A stretch of DNA of 64,000 nt from Zygnema circumcarinatum (lineage: Eukaryota > Streptophyta > Zygnematophyceae > Zygnematales > Zygnemataceae): the NCBI GenBank assembly GCA_037447605.1, contig CM074811.1:2487620-2551619 (forward strand), read 5' to 3'. Shown here piece by piece: positions 12,590-23,471 of this stretch (its first letter is position 1; every line of letters begins with the position of its first letter). The position numbers and the translations under genes are program-made. Below the pieces are notes generated by a model. That model ran no database searches. It was not told the DNA's origin and worked only from the letters and a program-made list of their open reading frames with translations.

Positions 12590-13625
12590 TGCCAGCGGAG
12601 TGACTCCCACCGGCCGGGCCGCTTCCACTCGCGGTCACCTTCCATCTGAGTTCATGCCTTAACACCGATGATGACATTTCCCAAACTCTCAGCATTCACT
12701 ATAGCCTCATTTACTCACAGAGTGCAAACCTCTCTTCGCATATGCAATGGAATAATAGAGAGAAAAGGGATAGAGAAAGCTCTCTCTAAAACTCCTTAAT
12801 AATAATCTTATCAACACAAAATGAGTAGACCCCTCTCAAATAGCCCAATAAACTGCAAGCTCCACTACCTCGCGAAAGACAAGCAAGTGTAATGTTCGGA
12901 AGAACACGCAGCATCGTACTTTCCTCGTGAGTCTACACAAATTTACGCTGGAGTAATCGGGGTTAAAGACAACAAATCTCAAACAAAATAACACACTATA
13001 TACTTATGTCACAAATATCCGCGACACTACCATACACCCCAAGCCACAATATTTTACTAAGTGCCCGTAAGTAAGGGCTCCTATCTCGACCCTAATCTCA
13101 CAGCCGATCCTCGCGGCCGGGCTCACACTCTATCTCAGACGCTTCTCCGGGCTGATCCTCACGCTTCTAAGCTAATTCATCGCCTCAAGGCCGTAGATCC
13201 GACCCTCGCTTCCAAGATTGATGACGCTGGTTAAACTCAAGGCTGCCGCGACGCCAATCGGCTATCCCCGACGCCGGCCTGCATAATGATGAATCGCGCT
13301 ACCGACATTTCGCTGACGCCGCATCGCCAAGTCCAATCGCTCAATCCAGTTGTTGACGCCGCTGCCATTCGGGATCAAGGCTACAGATTGCCGCCACATC
13401 TTTCACTCCGCCTCCCGCTGCCAGTCTGCGTTAATTACTCTCTTTCTCGATTCGTCGCTGGTCAAATATTACTTCGGGATTTCGGCTGCTGGCCGCTACT
13501 TCCACCGACCAAATGTCCGCATTCGCTTCATTAACTTAGCGCCAAGACCGGCCATAAGGAAAAACACACAACACAAACACACAAAACTAATGCTCCAACA
13601 AAACACGCTAACTATCATACCGTCA
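12590..13625 (-). repeat. 5' LTR of copia element B
   Basis: It is collinear with 7224-8232 over its whole length (for example the shared 'cccaaactctcacattcac' and 'aacaccgatgatgacattt' types of sequence), with scattered small indels. Its right end is fixed by the ACCAT duplication at 13626-13630. The left end is placed at the TG following the primer-binding site. Confidence 0.78.
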
Positions 13626-13630
13626 ACCAT

Positions 13631-14592
13631 GGGGTCGATGGAGCCGGGCGGGCGCAGCAAAATGATCATAGCGCAGTGGAATAGTCCGGAGCAGAACGAC
13701 GCGGGCGATCGAGAAGCCGCCAGCGGGAAGGAGAGCTATTGACGAAGTGGGTGTTCGGCGTAGCTTGCGCGACGGGAGTGTCGACCGCTACAAGGCGGCC
13801 GGTGCATGGGTGGCTACGTGTACCTGCAGGCCTAATCGACTACACGGAGACTACCGGTGGTGAAGCTTTAACTCCCTCCGCGTTCTAATCTCATCACCGC
13901 CGAGGGATGCATGTCCATCGGGCTAGGGATATCAAGACCGTTGGGTACTTTTAGATCTCGCCAGGAGATTCACATGGAGCAGCCCAAGGGAAAGTTGTCC
14001 CGGCAGAGCATCTCGGCTCTGCCGCCTAGTGAAGAGTCCGTGACGGATCGGGCGGTGCACCCAGATCCGCACGCAGAAGATTGACGCATCTTCCGGTTAG
14101 AACGGATTTGGCGCGCTTTGAGACGATCATTCGTCACCGGCAAGCGAGAGGAGGGAGATCTCATATACGCGTTGGGATCTACGCGATGACTCTACATTAC
14201 GGTGAGTCTCTCATCGAGAGAATCAATGATTCAAGAAGCTTTTGCAAGCTAACTTCCAAAATGTCGGATCTAGGAGGCGCAGATTCCCCGGGATACAACA
14301 AGAGGGGGGCGTGGACGGAAGTCTCTGCTCAAGTCGTAAGAAGTACGCGATGTACTTGCTAGATCTCAATATGGAGGAGTGCGTATCAAGGTAATTCAAA
14401 TTGGCGTGGAGACGGCAAGGAGATTGTCGAAGATATGGAGCTCCGGGCGACGACGCTGAGGTACAAATTGCGACGTAATGGAGTGCCGCATGTGACCGCT
14501 ATCGGAAGTTTAATGTACCTAATGATTGGTACCCGACCGGACTTGGCGAAGGCTGTGAGCGCCGCAAGTCGGTTCATGGAGAATCCCGGCCC
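13631..14592 (+). pseudogene. C1 copia pol remnant, second part (RT)
   Basis: This continues C1 after the B insertion. Plus-strand pieces include DGSVDRYKA near 13780, a FETIIRHRQARGG piece near 14117-14155, the region of the YVDD box (disrupted) near 14170-14200, ERIND with KMSDLGGA near 14215-14280, and GSLMYLMIGTRPDLAKAVSAASRFMENPG (written here only by position 14506-14590). The frame is broken several times. It stops at the N gap, so RNase H and the 3' LTR are absent from this contig. Confidence 0.75.
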
Positions 14593-14602
14593 NNNNNNNN
14601 NN
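14593..14602. other. Assembly gap (ten N)
   Basis: A run of ten N of nominal length. C1's RT ends at its left edge, while its right edge is the tail of a different LTR family (element E). The two sides need not be adjacent in the genome. Confidence 0.95.
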
Positions 14603-14778
14603 GTAGGTGTCGCTTTTAGTTTTCCGCTGTGCGCACCTGGCAAGGGGTGGATGGAAGGCAGTTAGTGGAGGAAGCGGTATGTGGCCCAAGTGGAAGATGA
14701 AGAAAGTTTTGAGCTTCATCCGGGCATGTATTTATCCCTTCCTTGAAGTCTGCCCTCTGGGCCCCTTGCACCAACAAA
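14603..14778 (+). repeat. Fragment of element E LTR (3' end of the LTR)
   Basis: This matches the last ~175 bases of E's LTRs (compare 24870-25043, 25804-25979 and 30624-30796), including the MKKVLSFIRACIY-type frame and the terminal CCTTGCACCAACA. What follows is unrelated sequence, so this is a truncated LTR whose 5' part lies in or beyond the gap. Confidence 0.8.
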
Positions 14779-14825
14779 AGCCACGCCGGGCCCTAAGTAA
14801 CCCTTCCCCCTTGGGGTGACTGTAG

Positions 14826-15089
14826 CGTTTCGCTACACGCGGCTGCCAAGGCTTGTCCTCGGCAATCATGTGCGAGGACGTCTCCATAGAAGAGGGAATG
14901 AGCGGAGGGCCGATCTTTAGTCCCTACAATGGTGTGAATGTGGCGGGGACTCTTTCCGGGGGACCTTCCGACGACAGTTGTCCTAATTATTACACTGCTT
15001 TGACGGGGACGTACTCTTTGACGACTCTGGTCACCGCCATTGGCTGCAAATATACAGTCAGTGGAGGTGTGTACAGGGCTTTGTGCTAA
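14826..15089 (+). CDS. C-terminal piece of a trypsin-like serine protease (partial)
   Basis: The open frame from 14826 to the stop at 15087-15089 holds EEGMSGGPIF (about 14895-14925), which resembles the Ser-nucleophile motif (G-x-S-G-G-P) of chymotrypsin-fold proteases. A Gly/Ser-rich strand segment and an NYYTAL...LVTAIGC tail then resemble the end of that fold. The catalytic His and Asp would lie upstream and are not present; the sequence before it is LTR and an assembly gap. A Met at 14853 gives 78 residues, but a genuine start is unlikely. It is either the last exon of a host gene broken by the gap, or a pseudogene. Base composition and codon use look unlike the surrounding elements. Confidence 0.5.
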   Translation, partial: RFATRGCQGLSSAIMCEDVSIEEGMSGGPIFSPYNGVNVAGTLSGGPSDDSCPNYYTALTGTYSLTTLVTAIGCKYTVSGGVYRALC

Positions 15090-16282
15090 GCGTTGGCAGG
15101 TGGAGGGGGAAGCACCTGCGAGAGTAGAAAACGTCGCTTCAAACGCCGCAGGAAGAGCGGGTGGATTATGGCTGCTGCCGCCTCTAGGGGATAGGGGGTA
15201 ATTTATACTGGACGTTGTTTGACCAAAGGGTGGGTAGTCATTTTGCGGGTCGCTAAGGTGTGGGAGGAGTCTTCAGAAGAAATCTTTCGCACTGAATAAG
15301 CAAGGAGCTATAAGTCCAATTGTGATTCGCACATAGTGACGGCAGGAGGGGGAAAAATATGTTTTCGTTGAATGGACTTGTCGGAAAAACTTTCACCTGG
15401 TCTTCTTAGTTTAGGGGATTTTACTGTAAGTACCATAAAGCCCTAAAAAACCTTTTTTTTGGTTAAAAAAACGAAAAATGAATTGGCATCGCACTCACGA
15501 TGGCGATTTCATCATATGTACATGAACTCTATTTGTTAGCTTAACAACATGGCTTTAGAAATTGGTGCAAACACTTCGACTTTTATTGATTGGAACCAAT
15601 CGATCAGAACACTTGTGCATTTGGAATCACAACATATAGTCACTCATTCAAAGACCCAATCGCATCAAAGCTTTTTCAACGCCAGCCAAAGCTCTTCATA
15701 TCTATTTATATCCATCGTAAATTACTCTAAATATCACCTTCGTAGAATCCATCATACTCTTGAAATCTCCTCACAGAAACTAAATTCCAGATCAGAACAT
15801 CCCTGGGTCTCAGCAACAAAAACAAGAACTGAAGTACGAATTAAAATTGAAAATGAAATAAAAACTGTTTTTTCTGTCTTTTCTTTCTGTCTTTTTTGCT
15901 ACGACGTCAAGGCTGAAAAAGTCGACAACTTTAGAACAGCAAACTACTCAAAAAGACCATGAACGGATGTACATGCCCGCTAAACGAGCGTTATTTGTAC
16001 ATAACCGTCAGTATTTATCATCCATACACGCCACATTTACGGGGTTTTCAAAACCAATTTAGGGGACAGTCCCCTATATTAGGCTAGAATTCCCTATTTG
16101 AGGAGGCCTGCCCCAACTCGTCCAAGGAGAAGGAAGTAGGCGGCATTGATCTCGCGATGGCGATGCCCTCAACGTACAGGGACAGAGTGAGTCAACATGG
16201 GGAACCACGAGGAACCAACCGTTCACAAAGGACCCTAGCACAAGGCGTTTTTCTGCACGCGACCGTACACTACAGTACAGTA
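15090..16282. other. AT-rich spacer with foldback-element relics
   Basis: No gene is supported. A 137-residue open frame at 15549-15962 has AT-driven composition and no family resemblance. Two short relics (15487-15520, 'gatggcgatttcatc...'; and 16149-16240, 'ctcgcgatggcgatg...ccacgagg...caaaggacc') match the arms of the foldback element at 38943-39357. Confidence 0.55.
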
Positions 16283-16501
16283 CAGTAGGACCCCGTCATA
16301 TTTTCCACCTACAATAGGGCGTGTCAGACTTAACAAAATGTTACGAATATCGAGTTTTTAGTATTACGAGAATCGAGGTTACTAAGTGTTGAAGCAGGGA
16401 ACTGTTCGCTGCCGCCAGCAACACCTCGTGTGTCGCCCTCCACGGGAACTCGTGTTCCCACTGATGATGACATTTCCACTTTATCACTCTCAAGGCTCTA
16501 T

Positions 16502-17484
16502 TGTTGGTGCAGGGACTCCTCCACTGCTGCCGGCTTCTCCACTCGCATCACCTTCCATCGGAGTTCGCGTTCCAATCGATGATGACATTTCCCAAACTCT
16601 CACATTCAATTACAGTCTATTTTACTTACCAGAGGAACTCCTTAGAATATGCAATGGAATAACGTATATAAAAGAATAGGAGAAAGCTCTCTGCCTAAAA
16701 CTCCTTAATAATAACTATCAACAATGAGACCCTCTCAAATAGCCTAATAAACTCAAAAGTCTACCACTGCAGCACAAGCAAGTGCGTAATGTTCAAGAAC
16801 ACGAAGATCGCCTTCTCGTAGTCTACATAATAGCTAATGCTTGATAATCGGTTAAAGATTAACAACCAAACTAAACAACACACTATATAATTATGTCACA
16901 ACATCCGTATACCATACAACGAAGTCGGGTAACATCGTGGGTTAGTGGTTCCGCAAGGGCCCTATCCCGACCTTTCATCCTTCAAGGCCGCTGATCCGGC
17001 CGCTCACATCAATCCCGTGACAAGCTGACCGACCGCCTTGTTAATCCACGCCTTGCGCCAGAGGATCCGGGACCGCTTCCAAGATTGATGACGCTGCCAA
17101 ACTCCGCCAAGGCCGTCGCGACGCCACCGATATCCGGACCGCCCGCATAATGATGAATCGCGCTACCGACATTTTGACGCCGCGATCGCCAAGTCCGAAT
17201 CGCTCAATCCAAAGGTTGGACGCCAGGCCACTGACTACAAGGCAGATTCAAGGCTGGCCGCCACATCTTCACTCGCCTCCGCTACCGCTGGCCCTCAAGG
17301 CCACGCCACTTCTTTTCGATTTGTTGCGCCGCCACACCTCTCGACTGCCGCTACCGCGCTCTCTTCCAATCGCATCAAATGTCCGCATCAGCTTACTAAC
17401 TTAGCGCAACCGCCAAGGAAACACACAACACAAACACACAAAACTAATGTTCCAACAAAACATGCTAACTATCATACACTAACA
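16502..17484 (-). mobile_element. Solo LTR of the element-B family, inserted in D's 3' LTR
   Basis: This is a single LTR of 983 bp, TGTTGGTGCAGGG to CACTAACA on the plus strand, collinear with the LTRs of B. It is flanked by a perfect TCTAT duplication (16497-16501 and 17485-17489). Deleting it and one TCTAT restores continuity with the D-family LTR sequence seen at 22735-22760 (ctcaaggtttctatctcaattc). It marks LTR-LTR recombination that removed a full element. An MSSSIGTRTPMEGDAS frame runs to its end on the minus strand. Confidence 0.9.
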
Positions 17485-17770
17485 TCTATCTCAATTCAAT
17501 CATCGCCCATAACTCACAGAAAGAATATCAGAGATAAGCACAGCGGATAACAACTGAGAGAAGTGTAGGAGAAAGCTCACGGCTCTAAAACTCCTTATAT
17601 GAAATGTCCACCCACATGAAGTTCTCTCACCAATATGCTAGTTCTCTTACTCTCTACCTCACGACACAAGTAAGGCAGCCCAGCAACACGAGCAGGCACA
17701 GAATAAGAAACGAGTGTGGTTTTTTTTTTACATAGTAAAACTAATCACTATATACTTTAACATGGCGCTG

Positions 17771-17794
17771 TGACGTGACACACATGTCACGTCA
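17771..17794. promoter_or_regulatory. ACGT-core palindrome in D's 3' LTR
   Basis: Arms TGACGTGACA and TGTCACGTCA form a perfect 10 bp inverted repeat around a 4 base spacer. The arms contain the ACGT core bound by plant bZIP factors (family knowledge). A minus-strand TATATAGT lies about 25 bases downstream in LTR orientation. Use as an LTR enhancer/promoter element is inferred. Confidence 0.55.
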
Positions 17795-18271
17795 CGACCG
17801 CCATTGCCGCCCTGCAGCCGAGCGGCGACTGAGACTCAAAGGGTGCTACGCCATCCTCGTAGAAACCTACGGGCGGCGCCACCTGGCTAACCGCCTCCCT
17901 CCAGACAGCCTCCACAAGCCACGCCCCTTAGTCAGCCGATCTCCTCACAATGACTTCCGTCCGTATTTGACCCGCGGACCCACTAGCTGAGTGCGGTCCG
18001 CTGCGGTCACACGCGACGCCACCAACTTTGCCGCCTCGACATTTTCTCCATCAGACTACAAGCTGCAAACCCAAGGCCCGCGGATCCTGCCCGCTGCTGA
18101 CCAATCAGCGCCAGTACTAAGCAGACTCTCAAGAAGACTTCTGAAGAGTTTAAGGCGCCGACCGCCATCCTTAATTAGTTCAGAAGACAACTACCAGCGT
18201 AACCTAACCGGAGTACACAACAAGTTAGTGCGCGGTTCAATACAATGTCTGGCGATACACCAACACTAACA

Positions 18272-21200
18272 ATCCCCCTCTTGGGACTCAGTTCCTCATG
18301 GGCCCCAGCCCTATGAGCCTACTGTTCACTAGCAATGTCTCCCCGTTGACCCCCTTGGTCAACATATCCGCAGCCTGCTCTTTTGTTCCTACAAACTTCA
18401 CCACTATCATCCCCTCCTCTACCAATTCCCTCACGTAATGGTATTGCACCCTAATGTGCTTGGTCCTTTTGTGGAATACAGGATTTCCCATCAAGGCTAT
18501 GGACGACTGGTTGTCCGTAAACAGAGTCACCGGAGTTTGTGGTCTCTTACATTCATCAAAGAAGTACTGGAACCACACTCCTCCTTTGCCGCACGGGCAA
18601 GCCCCTCATGTACTGCCCTCGTGCGCTTGACAAGGCCATCGGGTCCCCGAGCTTGGAAAGCCCAATGCAGATTGCTCCTCCTCCATTCGTAAACACGAAT
18701 CCTGATGTTGATCAGCGATGTGTCCATGTCACCCCCAATCCGGAAGTCGGTGTATCCATCACTTAATTGGCCCCTCTCATACCCGAGGCCGTAATCCGGT
18801 TCCCCGTACATACCTGAAGATTATCTTCACGGCTTCCCAATGTTCAGGACCCGGATTCTCCATGAACCGACTTGCTGAGCTCACGGCTTTGGCCAAGTTC
18901 GTCGCGTACCACCACAGTACATGAGACGCTGATAGCAGACTGCATTTCAAGATCTGCATCCGTTGTACCTCCGCAGACTGCGGGCGCCCATCTCTTTGGA
19001 TACTCGATCTCCATGGGTTGCACACGACCGCAATCTTCCATATATGGAATCTCGCAAGTACGTCTGCGGCGTACTTCTTCTGACACAGAAAAAGGCTGCC
19101 GTCCTGCCCCCTCTTCAGTTGTATCCCCAACAGATACTGCGCTTCCCCTAGATCCGACATCTTGAAGTTAGCCTGGAGCAGCTCCTTCAAATCATTGATT
19201 CTCTCCAACGAGAGACTCACCATAATGAGGTCGCTAACGTAGATCCCAACGCATATGAGATCCTCGCCCTCCCTTTGTTGGTAAACTAATGATCCGCTTC
19301 AATCAAATAACATACCCTCCCCGAAGATCGTCTATCTTCGTATTCTATCCTCGGTGCTCGCTTCAAATTGCATGCATTCTTTAATAGGCTTACAAACCGT
19401 ATCCTCCTGCCCGGGACAATTTTTCCTTCCGGCTGCACCATGTAGATCTCCTCAGCGAGATCTCCGTACAGAAACGCGGTCTTGATATCGAGTTGATGTA
19501 CGTGCATCCCCTCGGCCGCTGCAATCGAAATTAGGGCACGGAGCGAATTGAATTTTACCACGGGCGCGAAGGTCTCCGTGTAGTCAATTCCGTACGCCTG
19601 GTTGAAGCCTATCGCCACCAGGCGTGCCTTGTACCGATCGACGCTCCCGTCCGCCTTCCGCTTCACCTTGAACACCCACTTGCATCCAATGGTCTCTTCT
19701 TCCCCTGCAAGCAGCTTCCTCGTCACCATGTCCCGCTTTCTAAAGAAGCTGTCCCATCACTGCCAATCGCCGCTGCCACTTTTCGGCCATCGACCCTCGC
19801 TGCGGCGCTCTCCTCAAAGGTTTCAAGGCTCGGCGGATCATGAAGGCAAAGGCGCTTTCTCCCGCGAAGTCTACCTCTTGTAGCCGGTACTCTCTCCCAA
19901 GACAAAGTTGTTCAAGGAAGGCCCAATCGACAAAGCCCCTCCTCACCACGCTGAAAGTGTTCTCCCGCGCCCTTATGCTCTTCCACTCTTCAAGTCAGAA
20001 AATCCCGGACGTAACCCCGAGGCATGCTTGCCAACACGCCTCTCTCTCGCTCCAAGTCCTCGCACTGCCCATGCAAAGGGTACGTAGCCGCCGAGTTCTC
20101 TCGCCTCGGCTGTGTGAGTGTGTAGTGGAGCCGCGCTTTCCGCCAAAATTGCGGGCTCTCCCCCGCTATGCGTACTTCGTCAGCCCCACGGCCCTTGACG
20201 CTGGGTAACGCTTCCGCCCGCCCTCCACTCTACCTCCTCCAAAAACTGACCTGATTCGCGATCAACGCCTCTTTCTCCCCTCGACCTCCCCACGCCTTCA
20301 TACACACCCCCACCAGAGGCCTGGGGGTCGGGTCTCACTCCAGCCGCAGCCACCTCTCATCCACCATGATGTCCTCGAACTCAACCTCGCTCACCCGGTG
20401 GTTCCAGCACATCCCGTATGTGTGGGTCGGCCGGTGTCAGAGCCGAGAAATACCTCCACGCCGAGGATCACCTCCTCCTTGCTTTCGGGCTTTCTTCAAA
20501 GATCAAGGCCGCCCGGGGCCACGCCCAACGCTTCTTCAAGTGGGACACACCGCGCTTCCTCCCACTCCACACCTCTTCAGGGACCTGTTCCTTCATAACA
20601 AAGGACGGGCATCTATTTCTAAGGTAGGTGGTAGTCATCACTGCCTCTCCCCAAAACGATGCTGGAAAGGGGGAATCAATCAACATGGTCCTTGCCATGT
20701 CCCCCAGCGTCCTATTCACCCTCTCAGTAGCTCCATTACTTTGAGGGGAGTAAGGAGCAGAAAATTCATGCCTTATTCCGCGAGTCCTCAAGTACTCGCC
20801 GAATTCCTTCTCGACTTGAATTCCCCTCCTCGCTGTCCTAGAGGCGTAGAAGTCTTCAAATTTGGATCCGCTTCTCACCCAACCGTGACGCAAGCATTCT
20901 CTCGAAGGTTCAAAGCCCGCATTCTTGTTCTTGAGAATTTTCACCCAGATTTTCCTCGAAAAAATCATCGAAATGTGATGAAATATCGTCTCCAATCGCT
21001 GCCGGGTGTCACGTAGTCGCGCGAAGGTCGCGCGGAACTGCACTCCAAATTTCAAGCAAGATGGAACGCCTCCTCTCCACCTCACATCGGTTTTCTCAGG
21101 TGTCTTCCCCTATGCACTCTTTGCAAAAACCGAGCTCCTTCTCAACTACATCTACATCTAACCCGCGGACCAGCCCCCTTGCGGCAAGCTGTTGCAGTCC

Positions 21201-22618
21201 CCTATGGTTCAGATGACCAAGTCTACGATGCCAGAGATTTACTACACTTTCAGATATTGCCATTACCCCTTCATCTTCCTCTTCTATAATGAAGGTAATA
21301 TAGGCCTCCCCTTCTCATACCCCTCAAATAGCTGCTTTCCGGTCTCCATATGAGTAGCCACGCATGACTTCTCACTAAAGGTAACCTCGTACCCCTTCTT
21401 ACACACTTGGCTAGCAGACATAAAATTCTGTTTCAGCTCAGGGGTGTGAAGAACATCACCGATGCACAGACGCTCTTCTCTCCTTTCTTCGTAGATGATT
21501 GAGCCGTCTCCGAGTCGCATCTTGACCACTCCTCCCTTCGTGACTATCACCCCACTGCCGCCAAGTGAATCAGACGTCCTTCCAACGCATCCAACGCCGA
21601 GAACATCTCATTGTCGCCACACATGCGCGTGGAAGCGCCGTGAGTCAATCACCTATGGCCGCCTGCATCCTCAACCCGATCTTCCCAACAAAGTCGTAAT
21701 TTCAAAGTGAGTACGCAGATTCTTCGCCTCCACTGCCACTCGCACCGCGCCTTGTGGCCTCTCTTCGCACTTCGGGGCGTATTCCTCAACCCCTTCGCTG
21801 ATGACGAAGCTCCTCCTCCCCGGACCGGTGCTCTTGTTCTCAGAAAGGGCCCGGCCGGTAGTGGGCCGCCCAAGCACACGTGTAACACGCCCCGCTGGCG
21901 TTCACCTCTGCCGTTTTTCAACGCGGCCTCCTTCGCCGGTTCACACGCTGGTGCGCCAAAGACTTTCTCTCTTTCTGCCGCTAACGCTCGGGATCAGATC
22001 CTCCCTCCTTGGATCCTGGCTTCACTGCTTCAAGGGTCATCATGGAGTTCGCTAAGATTGCTCCCCAAGAGCCGAATCGCCATATCAAACTCAATTGCGC
22101 GCAGCCCCCTGTAAACCGGCCGATCTTATGATCCCCCTAACGGCCGCAAGGCTATGAACCTCTTCCATTAGGCAAGTCAAATCTGACCATATATTCCCTG
22201 GGGCTTCTCATCCGAGGACATTCTGGGTCTTTCCTAGTCGCTGTAGCACGACAATCGCCAATACGCTATCCTTCACATCATACATTCTTTCTAAGCACCT
22301 CCACATAAAGATGTGAAGTCCTCGGGATCGTGACAAAGATGGATCTAGGGACTTCCTCACACTCATGACGCATCCGGTAGTGGCCTCATATTTCTACCAA
22401 CCATCTGACTTAGCCGTCGCATCTGGACCGCCGCTCCGGGCCAGTAGGCTCCTCCCAAGAAGACTGCCTTGACGGGTGCCGCCAACGAGCCTGAGTAACC
22501 CGCCTCACACGCAGCAAGGGGACCAGCCGCCATCTCCACCCCTTTGTAATCCCCGTCGTCAAACGCCGATGTTTAACTTCACGTGGTCCTCCCTCGCCAC
22601 CATGTGGCCTCGACACCA
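18272..22618 (-). pseudogene. Element D gag-pol remnant
   Basis: Minus-strand copia polyprotein in frameshifted blocks. RNase H and C-terminus, 18288-18578, has DNQSSIALMG and GTKEQAADMLTKG. The next blocks cover 18527-18811 and 18777-19223 (LGEAQYLLGIQLKRG). RT, 19286-19729, has [32 protein letters not shown] and VHQLDIKTAFLYGDL. Integrase, 20468-21085, has IWVKILKNK, FGEYLRTRGIRHEFSAPYSPQSNG and FPASFWGEA. GAG-pre-integrase is at 21284-21550. The RT active-site box reads YVSD instead of YVDD (near 19220-19235). Gag towards 22130-22600 is badly broken. Dead. Confidence 0.82.
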
Positions 22619-22620
22619 CT

Positions 22621-23471
22621 TGTCGGGGTTGTGGGATCGTTTCGCTTCCCAAGCATCACTGTGTCGCCTACCTCCTTACCTGAACTCTGTGTTCCCACCT
22701 ATTTATTTATTATTTCCACTTTTATCACTCTCAAGGTTTCTATCTCAATTCAATCATCGCCCATAATCCTCACGTAAAGAATATCGTAGGATAAGCAATA
22801 AATGATAACAACCGAAGTGTGAGAAAGCTCACTCTAAAACTCCTTATATGAAATGTCCACCCACATGAAGTCTCTCTCACCAAGCAGCGAAGTTCCCCAC
22901 TCTCCACTCATGACATAAGCAAGGGCATCTTAACACGGAGCAGGCACATAAATAAGAAACTAGTGTGGTTTTTTTTTACACACAAAAACTATCACCGCAC
23001 CTTTAACATGGTGTGTGACGTGACACACATGTCACGTCATGCCTCTGCCACTGGAGTCCTTGCAGTTGGCTGAGCCGCGCACCGAGAGCCAGGTGTCCAC
23101 GTCATCATCCTCGCACTACCGCGGCCGCCTGACCTACAATCCGCCTCCCTTGTACAGCTCCCGCTGCCGCCAGCCCTTAGCCAGCGATCTCCAACCGCCC
23201 ACTTCTCGCCCGACATTTGAATCCGCGGACCCACCTTGAGCGGGGTGGGCCCCGCGTGTCACATCGCGACCGCCACCGACTCGCCGTGAGATTTTCTCCG
23301 TCGCACTCGCATGCCGCAAACCCGTGCCCGCAATCCTTGCCCGCGCCTCGACGAATCAGCGCCGCGCCGTCAGACTCCGCTGGACTCGGGGTACACTCTA
23401 AGAGTTTAAAGCGTTACGTCATTTAAATTAGCTCAGAGTACCACCAGCGGAACCTAACGAAGACCATAACT
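22621..23471 (-). repeat. 5' LTR of element D, main part (interrupted by element E)
   Basis: This is collinear with 16387-18271 minus the solo LTR. It includes the 24-base palindrome at 23016-23039. The ATG that opens MSSS in the 3' LTR is lost here. The LTR resumes at 30797-30853 after element E and ends CACTAACA followed by the CTAAG duplication. Confidence 0.78.
23016..23039. promoter_or_regulatory. ACGT-core palindrome in D's 5' LTR
   Basis: The same perfect TGACGTGACA / TGTCACGTCA inverted repeat with spacer CACA as at 17771-17794, unchanged between the two LTRs although the rest of the LTR has drifted. Confidence 0.55.

Larger units (their letters stand above)
7224..13625 (-). mobile_element. 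Complete Ty1/copia element B, minus strand, inserted in C1
   Basis: Two LTRs of about 1.0 kb (7224-8232 and 12590-13625) bracket a 4.36 kb interior in copia order on the minus strand: Gag, protease, integrase, RT, RNase H. The 5 bp target-site duplication ACCAT is perfect (7219-7223 and 13626-13630). Removing B and one ACCAT copy rejoins C1 between its linker (FERLT) and the region just before RT (MGSMEPGGRS), where such elements are normally continuous. B is therefore younger than C1. Confidence 0.88.
16387..18271 (-). repeat. 3' LTR of element D, split by a solo LTR
   Basis: The two parts are 16387-16501 and 17490-18271. The LTR ends CAACACTAACA and is followed by the polypurine tract (minus strand GAGGGGGATT). 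Its minus strand opens MSSSVGT near the 3' end, continuing in frame towards the primer-binding side. About 17771-17794 holds a perfect 10 bp inverted repeat with a TATATAGT box beside it. Confidence 0.82.

Noticed and set aside
15549-15962. 137-residue open frame in AT-rich spacer
   Set aside because: No motif, AT-driven residue content, no splice context, and flanked by foldback relics.
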